A DNA stretch of 10,641 bases from Gemmataceae bacterium. Lineage in GTDB: Bacteria > Planctomycetota > Planctomycetia > Gemmatales > Gemmataceae. The DNA lies in the NCBI GenBank assembly GCA_017853285.1, contig JAFMJU010000091.1, positions 1-10,641 on the forward strand, given 5' to 3'. This document shows, in pieces, positions 1-6,671 of the stretch. Under the pieces are notes generated by a model. It had not been told where the DNA came from. It searched no databases and was given only the letters and a program-made list of their open reading frames with translations. Made by a program: the position numbers and the translations under genes. Position 1 is the stretch's first letter. Each line of letters opens with the position of its first letter.

Positions 1-15
1 GACTGCAGTGCTCAT
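1..15 (-). CDS. coxA: Start of probable cytochrome c oxidase subunit I (partial, first 5 codons)
   Basis: Only the first five codons (Met-Ser-Thr-Ala-Val) are inside the window; the gene runs off the low-coordinate edge. The start is supported by an ATG read on the minus strand at 15-13, preceded five bases upstream by an AGGAGGTG Shine-Dalgarno sequence, and it lies 28 bases after the coxB stop. The assignment to subunit I (heme-copper oxidase catalytic subunit) is inferred from operon order: in sco-coxB clusters the next gene is nearly always coxA. The protein itself cannot be identified from five residues. Confidence 0.55.
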
Positions 16-20
16 CGAGT

Positions 21-28
21 CACCTCCT
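21..28 (-). promoter_or_regulatory. Strong Shine-Dalgarno sequence for the gene after coxB
   Basis: On the minus strand this reads AGGAGGTG, an almost full anti-16S match, with five bases between it and the ATG at 15-13. It fixes the start of the truncated downstream gene. It also implies that this gene is initiated independently rather than by coupling to the coxB stop codon. Confidence 0.8.
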
Positions 29-43
29 CAGCAAACCCTTGTT

Positions 44-1066
44 TCACTTGCCCTGAGGCGCACCCAAGGCGCGCGGTTGGGTGGTAACTTCGATCCGCGG
101 CGGAGTCTGGCCCCGTCGCAGCGACTTGATGTAGGCGATCACCTGGAACAGGTCGTCCTCGCTCACCAGGCTCTCGTCGTACGCCGGCATGATCGAGGGG
201 TGCTGCCAGCCGGCCACGATCTTGGCGCTCGGGTAACGGATCGATTCCCGCAGGTAGTTCTCATCCGCCAGTACGCTGGTCCCGGGGGCCACCGGGCTGC
301 CCTTGTCGAATGCCAGCGGGATCTTCTTCATGTACAGCTCTTCAAGCAGCGGGGCCTTCGCCTGGCTTTCGCCGGCGTGGCAAGTCACGCACTGCAGCTT
401 GGTGAAAAGTTTGCGGCCCTGCAGCGCATCGCCGAACTCGGCCTGCTCGCTCAGCCACTTCTGGTACTCGGCCTCCTCCAGCACCACCACCTTGCCGATC
501 ATGCGGCTGTGCTCCGTGCCGCAGTATTCTGTGCAGAACAGCTTGTGCTCGCCCGGCACGGTCGCCTCGAACCAAAGCGTGGTGTAGCGGCCCGGCACAG
601 CATCCGATTTAACCCGGAAGGCCGGGATCCAGACGCTGTGCAGCACATCCTCGCTCGTGATGGTCAGCTTCACCGGCTTGCCGAGCGGCACATGCAGTGT
701 GTTGATTTCCTTGTGACCGGTGGGGTACTGCATCTTCCACATCCACTGCCGGCCCACCACATACACATCCGTGGCGTCGGCGGGCGGAACCTGCAGTTCT
801 GCGTACACCTTCACGCCCCACCAGAAGGTGATCAGGCAGATGATGGTCGGGATGACAGCCCAGGTGAGCTCCAGCAGCAGGCCGCCATGAGTTTGCGAAC
901 CCACCTCCCCCTTGCGCTTTTGCCGGAAGAAAATCGCGCAAAAGATCAGGCAGACAAAAACACCGGCGGTGATCAGGACGTTGTAGGCCAGGATGAACCA
1001 GGTCAGTGCGTCCACCGACCACGCCACCGTCGAGGCCTGCTTCGGGAAGATCGGGAAATCCCACAT
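44..1066 (-). CDS. coxB: Cytochrome c oxidase subunit II, caa3 type (CuA domain fused to cytochrome c)
   Basis: 340 residues. Two N-terminal membrane segments (about 22-47 and 64-88) are followed by the cupredoxin domain carrying the binuclear CuA centre. The aromatic stretch GRQWMWKMQYP is at 105-115, His143 is the first copper ligand, and the motif CTEYCGTEHSRM supplies Cys178, Cys182, His186 and Met189. A C-terminal class I cytochrome c domain follows, with the heme-attachment motif CVTCH at 226-230 and a likely axial Met293 in SIMPAYD. The fused heme domain defines the caa3 type: it accepts electrons from a cytochrome or directly from ACIII and passes them to CuA and then subunit I. The start ATG overlaps the sco stop by one base (TGATG), which indicates translational coupling. 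No lipobox is visible near the N-terminus; the first membrane helix is probably an uncleaved anchor. All CuA ligands are intact. Confidence 0.97.
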   Translation of the reverse strand: MWDFPIFPKQASTVAWSVDALTWFILAYNVLITAGVFVCLIFCAIFFRQKRKGEVGSQTHGGLLLELTWAVIPTIICLITFWWGVKVYAELQVPPADATDVYVVGRQWMWKMQYPTGHKEINTLHVPLGKPVKLTITSEDVLHSVWIPAFRVKSDAVPGRYTTLWFEATVPGEHKLFCTEYCGTEHSRMIGKVVVLEEAEYQKWLSEQAEFGDALQGRKLFTKLQCVTCHAGESQAKAPLLEELYMKKIPLAFDKGSPVAPGTSVLADENYLRESIRYPSAKIVAGWQHPSIMPAYDESLVSEDDLFQVIAYIKSLRRGQTPPRIEVTTQPRALGAPQGK

Positions 1067-1986
1067 CAGCGCGTACCCTCCATGTCAGGCAGGCCTTGCC
1101 CGCCCTTCGGCTTCCCGAAGAATCGGTTGCCGAAAATGAATCCGCCCAAGGCCAGGATGGTCACCACGGCCCCGGCCTGCACAAGACGCATCACATGGAC
1201 GCTGTAACGACCCGAATGCGGGTCGTATCTCATGCACACAAAACCAAGCTTGTCCACCAGACCGCCAATGGCGTTGTCAGACGCCAACTGCAGGTCCTTT
1301 TCCACATCCCACGGGGCGTAGTTCATACCCATCCGGTAATGCGAGATCTTTCCCTCGGGTGTCAGGAAAACCACCCCGGCCGGGTGCAGCAACTCGTTGT
1401 TTCGCGTGTCCCGGACGAACTTGTACCCGATGGCCCCGCAGATTTGGTCGATCACCGGCTTCGCGGCAACCATGAAATGCCATTCGGCCACGGTGCGATG
1501 GTCGTAAACCCCTTGCAACACACTGTTCGGCTTCAGTGGCCGCCCGGTCACCTGCATCATCTCCTCGCGTTTCCGCGCGGCGATTTCAGGGCTCTCCTCC
1601 TCGTCGAAGCTGAACACCACCACCTGGAAGTCGGTGCCGGGCTTGAACTTCACCCGTTTCAGGCAGTCGAAAATGCCCATCAGCACCACGTTGCACTGCT
1701 GGCGACACCGGTAATACGCCGGCACCAGAAGCACCGGCTTTCCGGCCGAAAGCAGTTTCCCCAGCGTGGTGCTCGAACCATCATGCGCCATCAGCGGCGC
1801 GTCCAGCGGCACCGTCTCGCCCAGCCGTTGGTCGATGGTCACCTGCTCGCGCAGTTTGCTGTATTGGTCTTCCTTGACATCCAGCTCGCCCGGACCTCGC
1901 GGAATGTTGCTCAGCGCGGGCGCATCCTGGGCGCGGGCGGCCATAGCCACCCCGATCACCAGCCAGATCGCCATCATTCCGCGCAT
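1066..1986 (-). CDS. sco: SCO1/SenC-family copper chaperone with an extra C-terminal membrane helix
   Basis: 306 residues from the ATG at 1986-1984. Sco proteins are thioredoxin-fold copper chaperones/thiol reductases that mature the CuA site of oxidase subunit II. The expected metal site is present: a CxxxC motif (Cys94-Arg-Gln-Gln-Cys98) after a hydrophobic strand, and a distal His201 in LLHPAGVVF. An N-terminal hydrophobic segment (about 4-18) ending in Ala-Arg-Ala-Gln looks like a cleavable Sec signal. After the Sco domain there is a long tail with a predicted membrane helix at about 272-287 and a basic end, so the mature protein may be tail-anchored; usual Sco proteins are nearer 200 residues with an N-terminal anchor. 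A GTG at 1992-1990 in the same frame, four bases after AGGA, is an alternative start adding two residues. The position directly before coxB, with stop/start overlap, fits its role in CuA assembly. Confidence 0.92.
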   Translation of the reverse strand: MRGMMAIWLVIGVAMAARAQDAPALSNIPRGPGELDVKEDQYSKLREQVTIDQRLGETVPLDAPLMAHDGSSTTLGKLLSAGKPVLLVPAYYRCRQQCNVVLMGIFDCLKRVKFKPGTDFQVVVFSFDEEESPEIAARKREEMMQVTGRPLKPNSVLQGVYDHRTVAEWHFMVAAKPVIDQICGAIGYKFVRDTRNNELLHPAGVVFLTPEGKISHYRMGMNYAPWDVEKDLQLASDNAIGGLVDKLGFVCMRYDPHSGRYSVHVMRLVQAGAVVTILALGGFIFGNRFFGKPKGGQGLPDMEGTR

Positions 1987-2040
1987 CGCCACCTGTTCCT
2001 TAACTCAAAAACAACCTTCAAATATTCCCTGAAAGGCCTC

Positions 2041-2601
2041 TTATCGCCCGCCATTGGTCTCCAAAGGCATGGCAGGATGCTCCGCCTTGGGCCGGCTCTT
2101 CAGGGCACCGGGCTGGCCCAGCTTGGTCATCACCGAAACGATGCCAGCCTTCTCCAGCCGCTGGTTGCCTTCCAGAATATTTTCCCGACCGATGGTGAAT
2201 TCGTTCGGCTGCCCGCCAGAGTGCAACGGCGACAGGATGTCGGCCCCTTCCAGCGGCGCCACCGTCGCGAACGGGGGACGCACCACATCGTTCACAGAGA
2301 TCCGGTCGAAAGCGATCTTGGCCTGGACGGCGGCCTCGGCCGGGTTGTCAGGGATGGCGTCGCTGTACTTCTTCTGGATCTCGGCCCTCACCTGTTCATG
2401 GTAGGCCACACGCTTGGACCGCAGCACCTCATCCGTCAGGACTTTCCGCTCCTGTTCGAAATGGGTGAAGAAGGCAAACAGCAGATTGACTGCGACAATG
2501 GCCCCCAAAATCATGGCCGTGACAAAGGCCATGAAGATGTAGGCCACGCCACTCTTCACATCCTTGCGTTCGAAGGCCACATCCATCTGGTTGCCCGACA
2601 T
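2041..2601 (-). CDS. Unrecognised single-pass membrane protein in the ACIII-oxidase operon
   Basis: 186 residues; I do not recognise the family. The ATG at 2601-2599 is chosen because GGAGGTG lies five bases upstream; the open frame continues further 5' into actF, but that part looks like shadow sequence. A short N-terminal region (1-17) is followed by one strong hydrophobic helix (about 18-45), then a charged, probably helical stretch rich in Glu, Arg and Lys (about 49-80) and a Pro/Gly-containing C-terminal region without Cys. There is no heme motif, Fe-S motif or lipobox. With a short N-terminus and a single helix, the bulk should face the periplasm if it is N-in; the charge pattern (ERK near the N-terminus) supports this. 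It lies 58 bases after actF and 54 bases before sco, in the same direction, so it is probably an accessory or assembly subunit of ACIII or the oxidase. That role is inferred from context only. Confidence 0.82.
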   Translation of the reverse strand: MSGNQMDVAFERKDVKSGVAYIFMAFVTAMILGAIVAVNLLFAFFTHFEQERKVLTDEVLRSKRVAYHEQVRAEIQKKYSDAIPDNPAEAAVQAKIAFDRISVNDVVRPPFATVAPLEGADILSPLHSGGQPNEFTIGRENILEGNQRLEKAGIVSVMTKLGQPGALKSRPKAEHPAMPLETNGGR

Positions 2602-2606
2602 CACGC

Positions 2607-2613
2607 CACCTCC
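2607..2613 (-). promoter_or_regulatory. Strong Shine-Dalgarno sequence of the unrecognised membrane protein gene
   Basis: Minus-strand GGAGGTG, five bases before the ATG at 2601-2599. It decides this start over the longer open frame that reaches back into actF, and it matches the spacing of the ribosome site before the presumed coxA. Confidence 0.82.
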
Positions 2614-2659
2614 AAAACCCTTGCTCGCCCTACGCAGCCCGATCAGGTCCGGAAGCCGC

Positions 2660-3994
2660 TCAGCCGTGGCTGGCGGCGATCTCCACATCGTCCGAAACCG
2701 TGTGCACCGGCTCGGTTTCCCGACGGTTGTCATTCGCGGGCAACAGGTCATGCTTGCCCAATTGCTTCAGGAACAGGAAGCCCCACAGCCCCAGCAGGCC
2801 GACAGCCGCGCCCAGATCCATCACCGTTTCCAGGCTGGCGAAATTCCAACGGCCAGGGCTGAAGGCCGGCTTGAATTGCCAGTAAATGTCCACATACCGC
2901 ATAGCCAAAATGAAAACGGCAACCCGGACCAGCCACTTGCCGGACCGGCTCACCTCGCGGAGCAGCAGCACGAAGAACGGAATGACAAAGTGGCCAAAGG
3001 CCAGGATGGCCGTCAGGTACTGCCACCCGCCATTCGTGCGCGCGATGTAATAGGGCACTTCCTCTTTCAGGTTGGCCGACCAGATCAGCAGATACTGCGA
3101 GAAACTGATATAGGTCCAAAACACGACGAACCCGAGGATCAGGCTGCCGAGGTCGCGCATGACCTTCTTGTTGCGGCCGCTCGAAAGATCGACGATGTCT
3201 TTCCGCAGGAACACGAAAACCACGGCGTTCAGGCACATGGCGCCCAGCAGTTGGCTGAACCCGAAGATCACCGGGTACATCGAGGAATACCAGGCGGGCT
3301 GCAGCGACATGCTCCAGTCGGTGCTGATGAACAGCATGGTGATCGAGTAAATCACGATACCGGGGCCGGAGAATTGCATGCCCAGGTCGCGCAGTTTCTG
3401 GCTGCTGCCCTCGGCGTCCTCGCGGCGCGCCACTCGGTTCAGGGCCAGCATCAGCGCGATCCAGATCACAAAAGCCACAACAGACCGCGCGGCAAAGAAC
3501 GGCACGTTCAGATACCCGCGCTTGGCGTCCACCACCAGCGCCTCGTGATGCGGGTATTCCAGCTCGTGGTCGGCCCAAGGCCACAGTCGATGATCGCTCA
3601 CTTCGTTCAGGTTGGCATTCGGGTGCTCGGCGTGGGTGTCCCCATGGCCGATCTCGAAGACACCTGTCAGGCCGCCCGCGGCGATCAGGCCGAAGATCAA
3701 CGCCATGGCAGGCAGGGTTCGGGTGGCGGCCTCAAGCGGGCGCCTGGCCACATAACCCCAGTACCCGGCGGTGCACCACTGGATCATCAGCAGGACCAAT
3801 GATCCCATCATCAAACCGAACGGAAGGATGTAACCGATCAGCAGGCTGCGGAAAAACGGGCCAACCCCAACCACAGCGGCCAGCACAGCCGCGGTGCCCA
3901 GGCCGGCAAGGCCCACCACTAACGCCGTGCCTGCCGCCTTGTTGATGCGCGGCTTGGCTTTTTCCAGAAGATCGTGTGTCGAGTCAGCAGCCAT
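2660..3994 (-). CDS. actF: ACIII membrane subunit ActF (NrfD/PsrC-like, second quinol-module subunit)
   Basis: 444 residues from the ATG at 3994-3992, which overlaps the actE stop by one base (TGATG); the upstream in-frame extension lies within actE and is not used. ActF is the second NrfD-like integral membrane subunit of ACIII and pairs with ActC. About ten hydrophobic segments are visible, including roughly 22-44, 49-72, 94-112, 168-186, 208-224, 239-262, 281-304, 324-345, 353-370 and 388-410. The stretch FSQYLLIWSANLKEE at 297-311, followed by a YY pair, and the YLNVPFF segment at 161-167 are typical of this subunit and set it apart from ActC. The loop between segments 3 and 4 (114-151) contains seven His and many acidic residues. 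The N-terminus is amphipathic/basic with no signal peptide, as expected for a polytopic protein. It follows actE and ends the ACIII core genes. Confidence 0.94.
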   Translation of the reverse strand: MAADSTHDLLEKAKPRINKAAGTALVVGLAGLGTAAVLAAVVGVGPFFRSLLIGYILPFGLMMGSLVLLMIQWCTAGYWGYVARRPLEAATRTLPAMALIFGLIAAGGLTGVFEIGHGDTHAEHPNANLNEVSDHRLWPWADHELEYPHHEALVVDAKRGYLNVPFFAARSVVAFVIWIALMLALNRVARREDAEGSSQKLRDLGMQFSGPGIVIYSITMLFISTDWSMSLQPAWYSSMYPVIFGFSQLLGAMCLNAVVFVFLRKDIVDLSSGRNKKVMRDLGSLILGFVVFWTYISFSQYLLIWSANLKEEVPYYIARTNGGWQYLTAILAFGHFVIPFFVLLLREVSRSGKWLVRVAVFILAMRYVDIYWQFKPAFSPGRWNFASLETVMDLGAAVGLLGLWGFLFLKQLGKHDLLPANDNRRETEPVHTVSDDVEIAASHG

Positions 3995-4683
3995 CAGCGG
4001 GCACCCTCCGTCGCGGGCGCGGCGGCGGTGTTCGCGGCCACGCCTCCCTTGCGGTTGGCCTCCTGCAGCGCCCGGATGTAGGCGACGATCGCCCACCGGT
4101 CAGCCACAGGCACCTGAGCCGAGTAGGTGCCCATGGCCCCGTACCCGTGTGTGATCACATGGAAAAGGTAGCCCACCGGGGCGTCTGCCAGGGCCACATC
4201 CCCGGCCCCTTGGTATTTCAGTCCGCGACTGAGGTGGGCGCGCTTGTCATCCGCCTGTTCCCAGAAGGCCGGCGGCTTCAGGAAACCCCGCATCACGATC
4301 GTGCCGTCTGCCGCGCCGGTCTGGCCGTGGCACACGTTGCAGTAGATGTTGTACCGCTCGCGGCCACGCTTCAGGGTGGCCTCAGTCACCGGTTCCGGGA
4401 AGGCGTCGGCATACTGCCCAAGCACCTCGACCGCGCTCACCGTGCCAGTGGTCGGGGTGGAGGGGGCTTCCTTCACCTTGCCGGTGAAATACCAGGTGTC
4501 TTCGTTCAGTGCGCCCCGGGCGATGGTGCCCTCCACGGGGGGCCGGGTCGAACGGCCATCCGCCCAGAAGGAGGTGGGCTCCTGGGGTTTCAGCTTGGGC
4601 TGCAGTGCCATGTCCTGGTAGCAACCAGAGGCACCCAAAGCCAGGGCGGCGCACAGCGCCATGCTCAGCCGGGGGGCGGTCAT
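3994..4683 (-). CDS. actE: ACIII subunit ActE, monoheme cytochrome c lipoprotein
   Basis: 229 residues. The ATG at 4683-4681 overlaps the actD stop by four bases (ATGA) and places a classical lipoprotein signal at the N-terminus: a hydrophobic stretch to residue 17, then LGASGC with lipidation at Cys21. An in-frame extension 31 codons upstream lacks signal character and is rejected. The mature protein has a single class I cytochrome c domain with CNVCH at 115-119 and a likely axial Met184 in GYGAMGTYS, followed by the C-terminal helix typical of the fold (DRWAIVAYIRALQ). In ACIII, ActE is a membrane-attached periplasmic cytochrome that helps take electrons from the complex towards the oxidase. 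The Ala-rich C-terminal tail (about 215-229) is probably disordered. The monoheme content matches the family. Confidence 0.95.
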   Translation of the reverse strand: MTAPRLSMALCAALALGASGCYQDMALQPKLKPQEPTSFWADGRSTRPPVEGTIARGALNEDTWYFTGKVKEAPSTPTTGTVSAVEVLGQYADAFPEPVTEATLKRGRERYNIYCNVCHGQTGAADGTIVMRGFLKPPAFWEQADDKRAHLSRGLKYQGAGDVALADAPVGYLFHVITHGYGAMGTYSAQVPVADRWAIVAYIRALQEANRKGGVAANTAAAPATEGAR

Positions 4684-5273
4684 GCCGGCACCTCCGATAT
4701 GGTCAGGGGCTTCAGATGATTCAGGAATTCCCGTGTCTTCTCGGCGTCGAACAACTTGTCGTCCGCCTCGATGCACAGGAAGAAACGGTCCACGCTGGCG
4801 CGCCCGAATTCAGGCACCTCGAACAGCGGGTGGTTCAGCCTCGGGTAACCATTGATCGCCAGCATCCCGAAAACCGCCGTGAAGGCCGCAAACAGGATGG
4901 TCAGCTCGAACATGGGCGGCACGAACGCCTGCCAGGAGAAGAAGGGGCGCCCGGCGATGTTCAGCCTGTAGTTGAACCACTGGTTCAGGGGTATCCACTG
5001 GTCCCACTCGCGCGGCAGGCTGCCCGAGGTCAGCGTCTGCAGCAGGAAGCCCGTCATCGTACCGGTGATGCCACCGAAGAAGATGGCCACGGGCATCAGG
5101 GTGCGCTTCTGGCCCAACGCCTCGCGCAACCCCTCAACCGGGAAGGGGCTGTACCCCTCCATTTTCACGAAGCCCTCGCGGCGGGCGCGGTCGGCCGCGT
5201 CCACCAGCGCCTGGGGGTTGTCAAACTCAGCCAATAGGCCATAAGCGGCCTTCTTTGCCGGGGCGGCGCCCAT
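4680..5273 (-). CDS. actD: ACIII membrane subunit ActD (DUF3341 family)
   Basis: 197 residues, the usual size for the DUF3341 subunit of ACIII. An N-terminal cytosolic alpha/beta portion (1-58) begins with the family-like pattern YGLLAEFDNPQALVDAADRA and includes the GYSPFPVEGL segment. It is followed by two membrane helices (about 60-80 and 120-141) forming a hairpin with a periplasmic loop rich in aromatic residues, then a cytosolic tail in which FGRASVDRFFLCIEADD is the recognisable conserved block. There are no cofactor motifs; the subunit is structural, packing against the ActC/ActF module. The start overlaps the actC stop by one base (TGATG) and the end overlaps the actE start by four, so translation is expected to be coupled across the junctions. 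Confidence 0.95.
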   Translation of the reverse strand: MGAAPAKKAAYGLLAEFDNPQALVDAADRARREGFVKMEGYSPFPVEGLREALGQKRTLMPVAIFFGGITGTMTGFLLQTLTSGSLPREWDQWIPLNQWFNYRLNIAGRPFFSWQAFVPPMFELTILFAAFTAVFGMLAINGYPRLNHPLFEVPEFGRASVDRFFLCIEADDKLFDAEKTREFLNHLKPLTISEVPA

Positions 5274-6670
5274 CAGTGGTGCCCTCCAGAGCCAGGAGCG
5301 TGGGTGTGCGATTCAGGAAGCAGGTGCTTCATCTCAAACGCGGAGATCATCGGCACCAGCCGCAGGAACAGGAAGAACAGGGTGAAGAACAACCCGAAGG
5401 TGCCGAAGTAGGTCGTCAGGTCCCAGAAGGTGGGGCAGTACTGTCCCCACGCCGAGGACTGCCACGGGATGCGCTGCAGGCTCATCAGGATCACGAACCG
5501 CTCCAGCCACATGCCCACATTGATCACGAAGCTGATGGCCCACAGCCAGAACATGCTGCGACGGAAGTGCTCCCACCAGAACAACTGCGGGATGATGCCG
5601 TTGCACAGGATCAGCATCCAATACCAAACGCCATAGGGGCCAAAGGCCCGGTTTTTCATGAACAGGTCGCGCTCCTCCGGGCTGCCCGAGTAGTAGGCCA
5701 TGAACGCCTCCACCCCGTACCCGAAGAACACGATCCAGCCGCTGGCCAGCATGACCTTCGCCATATTGTCGAGGTGCTTGTCGGTGATGTAGTCCTTCAG
5801 CCCGTAGGCTGCCCGCGCGGGGATCGCCAGGTTCACCACCATGGCGAAACCGGCGAACACGGCGCCGGCCACGAAGTAGGGCGGGAAGATGGTGGCGTGC
5901 CACCCGGGGACATTGCCCACCGCGAAGTCGAACGACACGATCGTGTGCACCGACAGCACCAGCGGGGTGCTCAGGCCGGCCAGCAGCAGGTACGAGGTCT
6001 CATAACGGTGCCAGTGGCGGGCCGCGCCGCGCCATCCCAGGCTCAAGATGCCATAGGCCCGCCGCGCCCAGATGTTCTTGGCCTTGTCGCGCAAGCTGGC
6101 GAAGTCAGGCACCAGGCCCGTGTACCAGAACAGAAGCGACACGGTCAGGTAGGTCGAGACCGCGAACACGTCCCAGATCAGCGGGCTGCGGAACTGCGGC
6201 CAAAGCTGCATGGTGCTGGGGTACGGCATCAGCCAGTAGAAGAACCAGGGCCGGCCCATGTGGGCCAACGGGTACAAACCCGCGCAGGCCACGGCGAACA
6301 GGGTCATCGCCTCGGCGAACCGGTTGATCGAGGTGCGCCATTGCTGATGGAACAGCAGCAAGATGGCCGAGATCAGGGTGCCCGCGTGGCCGATGCCGAT
6401 CCACCACACGAAGTTGATGATGTCGAAGCCCCAGCCCACCGGAACGTTCACGCCCCAGGTGCCGATGCCCTCGTACAGCAGCCAGGTGACCGCCATCAGC
6501 AGCACCTGCAGGATCAGGAACGACACCGCGAAACCGAAGATCCAGCCCTTGCCGGTCGGCCCCGTGACGATGTCGTTGATCTTCGAGGTGACTGTCCCGA
6601 AGTTGTAGGTGCCGGTGAAGAGTGATTCCTTCTCGGGCACCTTCGCCTCTTTCGTCGCCATGTCTGTCAT
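5273..6670 (-). CDS. actC: ACIII membrane subunit ActC (NrfD/PsrC-like quinol-oxidising subunit)
   Basis: 465 residues with about ten membrane segments (roughly 43-66, 82-108, 119-137, 164-186, 224-245, 262-282, 303-323, 346-364, 372-394 and 420-441). It belongs to the NrfD/PsrC family of quinone-interacting membrane subunits; in ACIII, ActC carries the quinol site next to the Fe-S domain of ActB. Polar residues inside otherwise hydrophobic segments that could form the quinol and proton pathway include His96, His137 (LAHMGRPW), Asp167 (IWDVFAVSTYL), His242, Asp248, Glu389 and Arg391; this pattern resembles that of characterised ActC proteins, but the individual roles are inferred. The C-terminal tail is His-rich (His455, His457, His464, His465). 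The start ATG at 6670-6668 is one base after the actB stop. A second in-frame Met at codon 4 is possible. Confidence 0.96.
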   Translation of the reverse strand: MTDMATKEAKVPEKESLFTGTYNFGTVTSKINDIVTGPTGKGWIFGFAVSFLILQVLLMAVTWLLYEGIGTWGVNVPVGWGFDIINFVWWIGIGHAGTLISAILLLFHQQWRTSINRFAEAMTLFAVACAGLYPLAHMGRPWFFYWLMPYPSTMQLWPQFRSPLIWDVFAVSTYLTVSLLFWYTGLVPDFASLRDKAKNIWARRAYGILSLGWRGAARHWHRYETSYLLLAGLSTPLVLSVHTIVSFDFAVGNVPGWHATIFPPYFVAGAVFAGFAMVVNLAIPARAAYGLKDYITDKHLDNMAKVMLASGWIVFFGYGVEAFMAYYSGSPEERDLFMKNRAFGPYGVWYWMLILCNGIIPQLFWWEHFRRSMFWLWAISFVINVGMWLERFVILMSLQRIPWQSSAWGQYCPTFWDLTTYFGTFGLFFTLFFLFLRLVPMISAFEMKHLLPESHTHAPGSGGHH

Positions 6671-6671
6671 C

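Noticed and set aside
1987..2040. AT-richer gap before sco as a possible promoter or terminator
   Set aside because: No hairpin with a T-run and no convincing -35/-10 pair is seen in the 54 bases; only a modest AGGA ribosome site is present near the start.
2602..2751. N-terminal extension of the unrecognised membrane protein into actF
   Set aside because: The strong Shine-Dalgarno at 2607-2613 sets the start at 2601, and the extension overlaps the actF coding sequence in another frame.
1006..2862. Long plus-strand open frame of 618 codons opposite sco and the unrecognised membrane protein gene
   Set aside because: It is antisense to well-identified genes and rich in His, Arg, Pro and Gln, as expected of shadow frames in GC-rich DNA. 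It has no recognisable domain or membrane/signal pattern.
3995..4096. N-terminal extension of actF
   Set aside because: The extension is Arg/Gly-rich shadow sequence inside actE. The ATG overlapping the actE stop gives a normal ActF N-terminus.
4684..4776. N-terminal extension of actE upstream of the chosen ATG
   Set aside because: The chosen ATG gives an intact lipoprotein signal (LGASGC) and an ATGA overlap with actD; the extension would bury the signal and is a shadow of actD.
5255..6625. Plus-strand open frame of 456 codons opposite actC
   Set aside because: It spans almost exactly the antisense of actC and its composition (repeated His, Gln, Gly, Arg) is that of a codon-bias mirror frame. 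No domain is visible.
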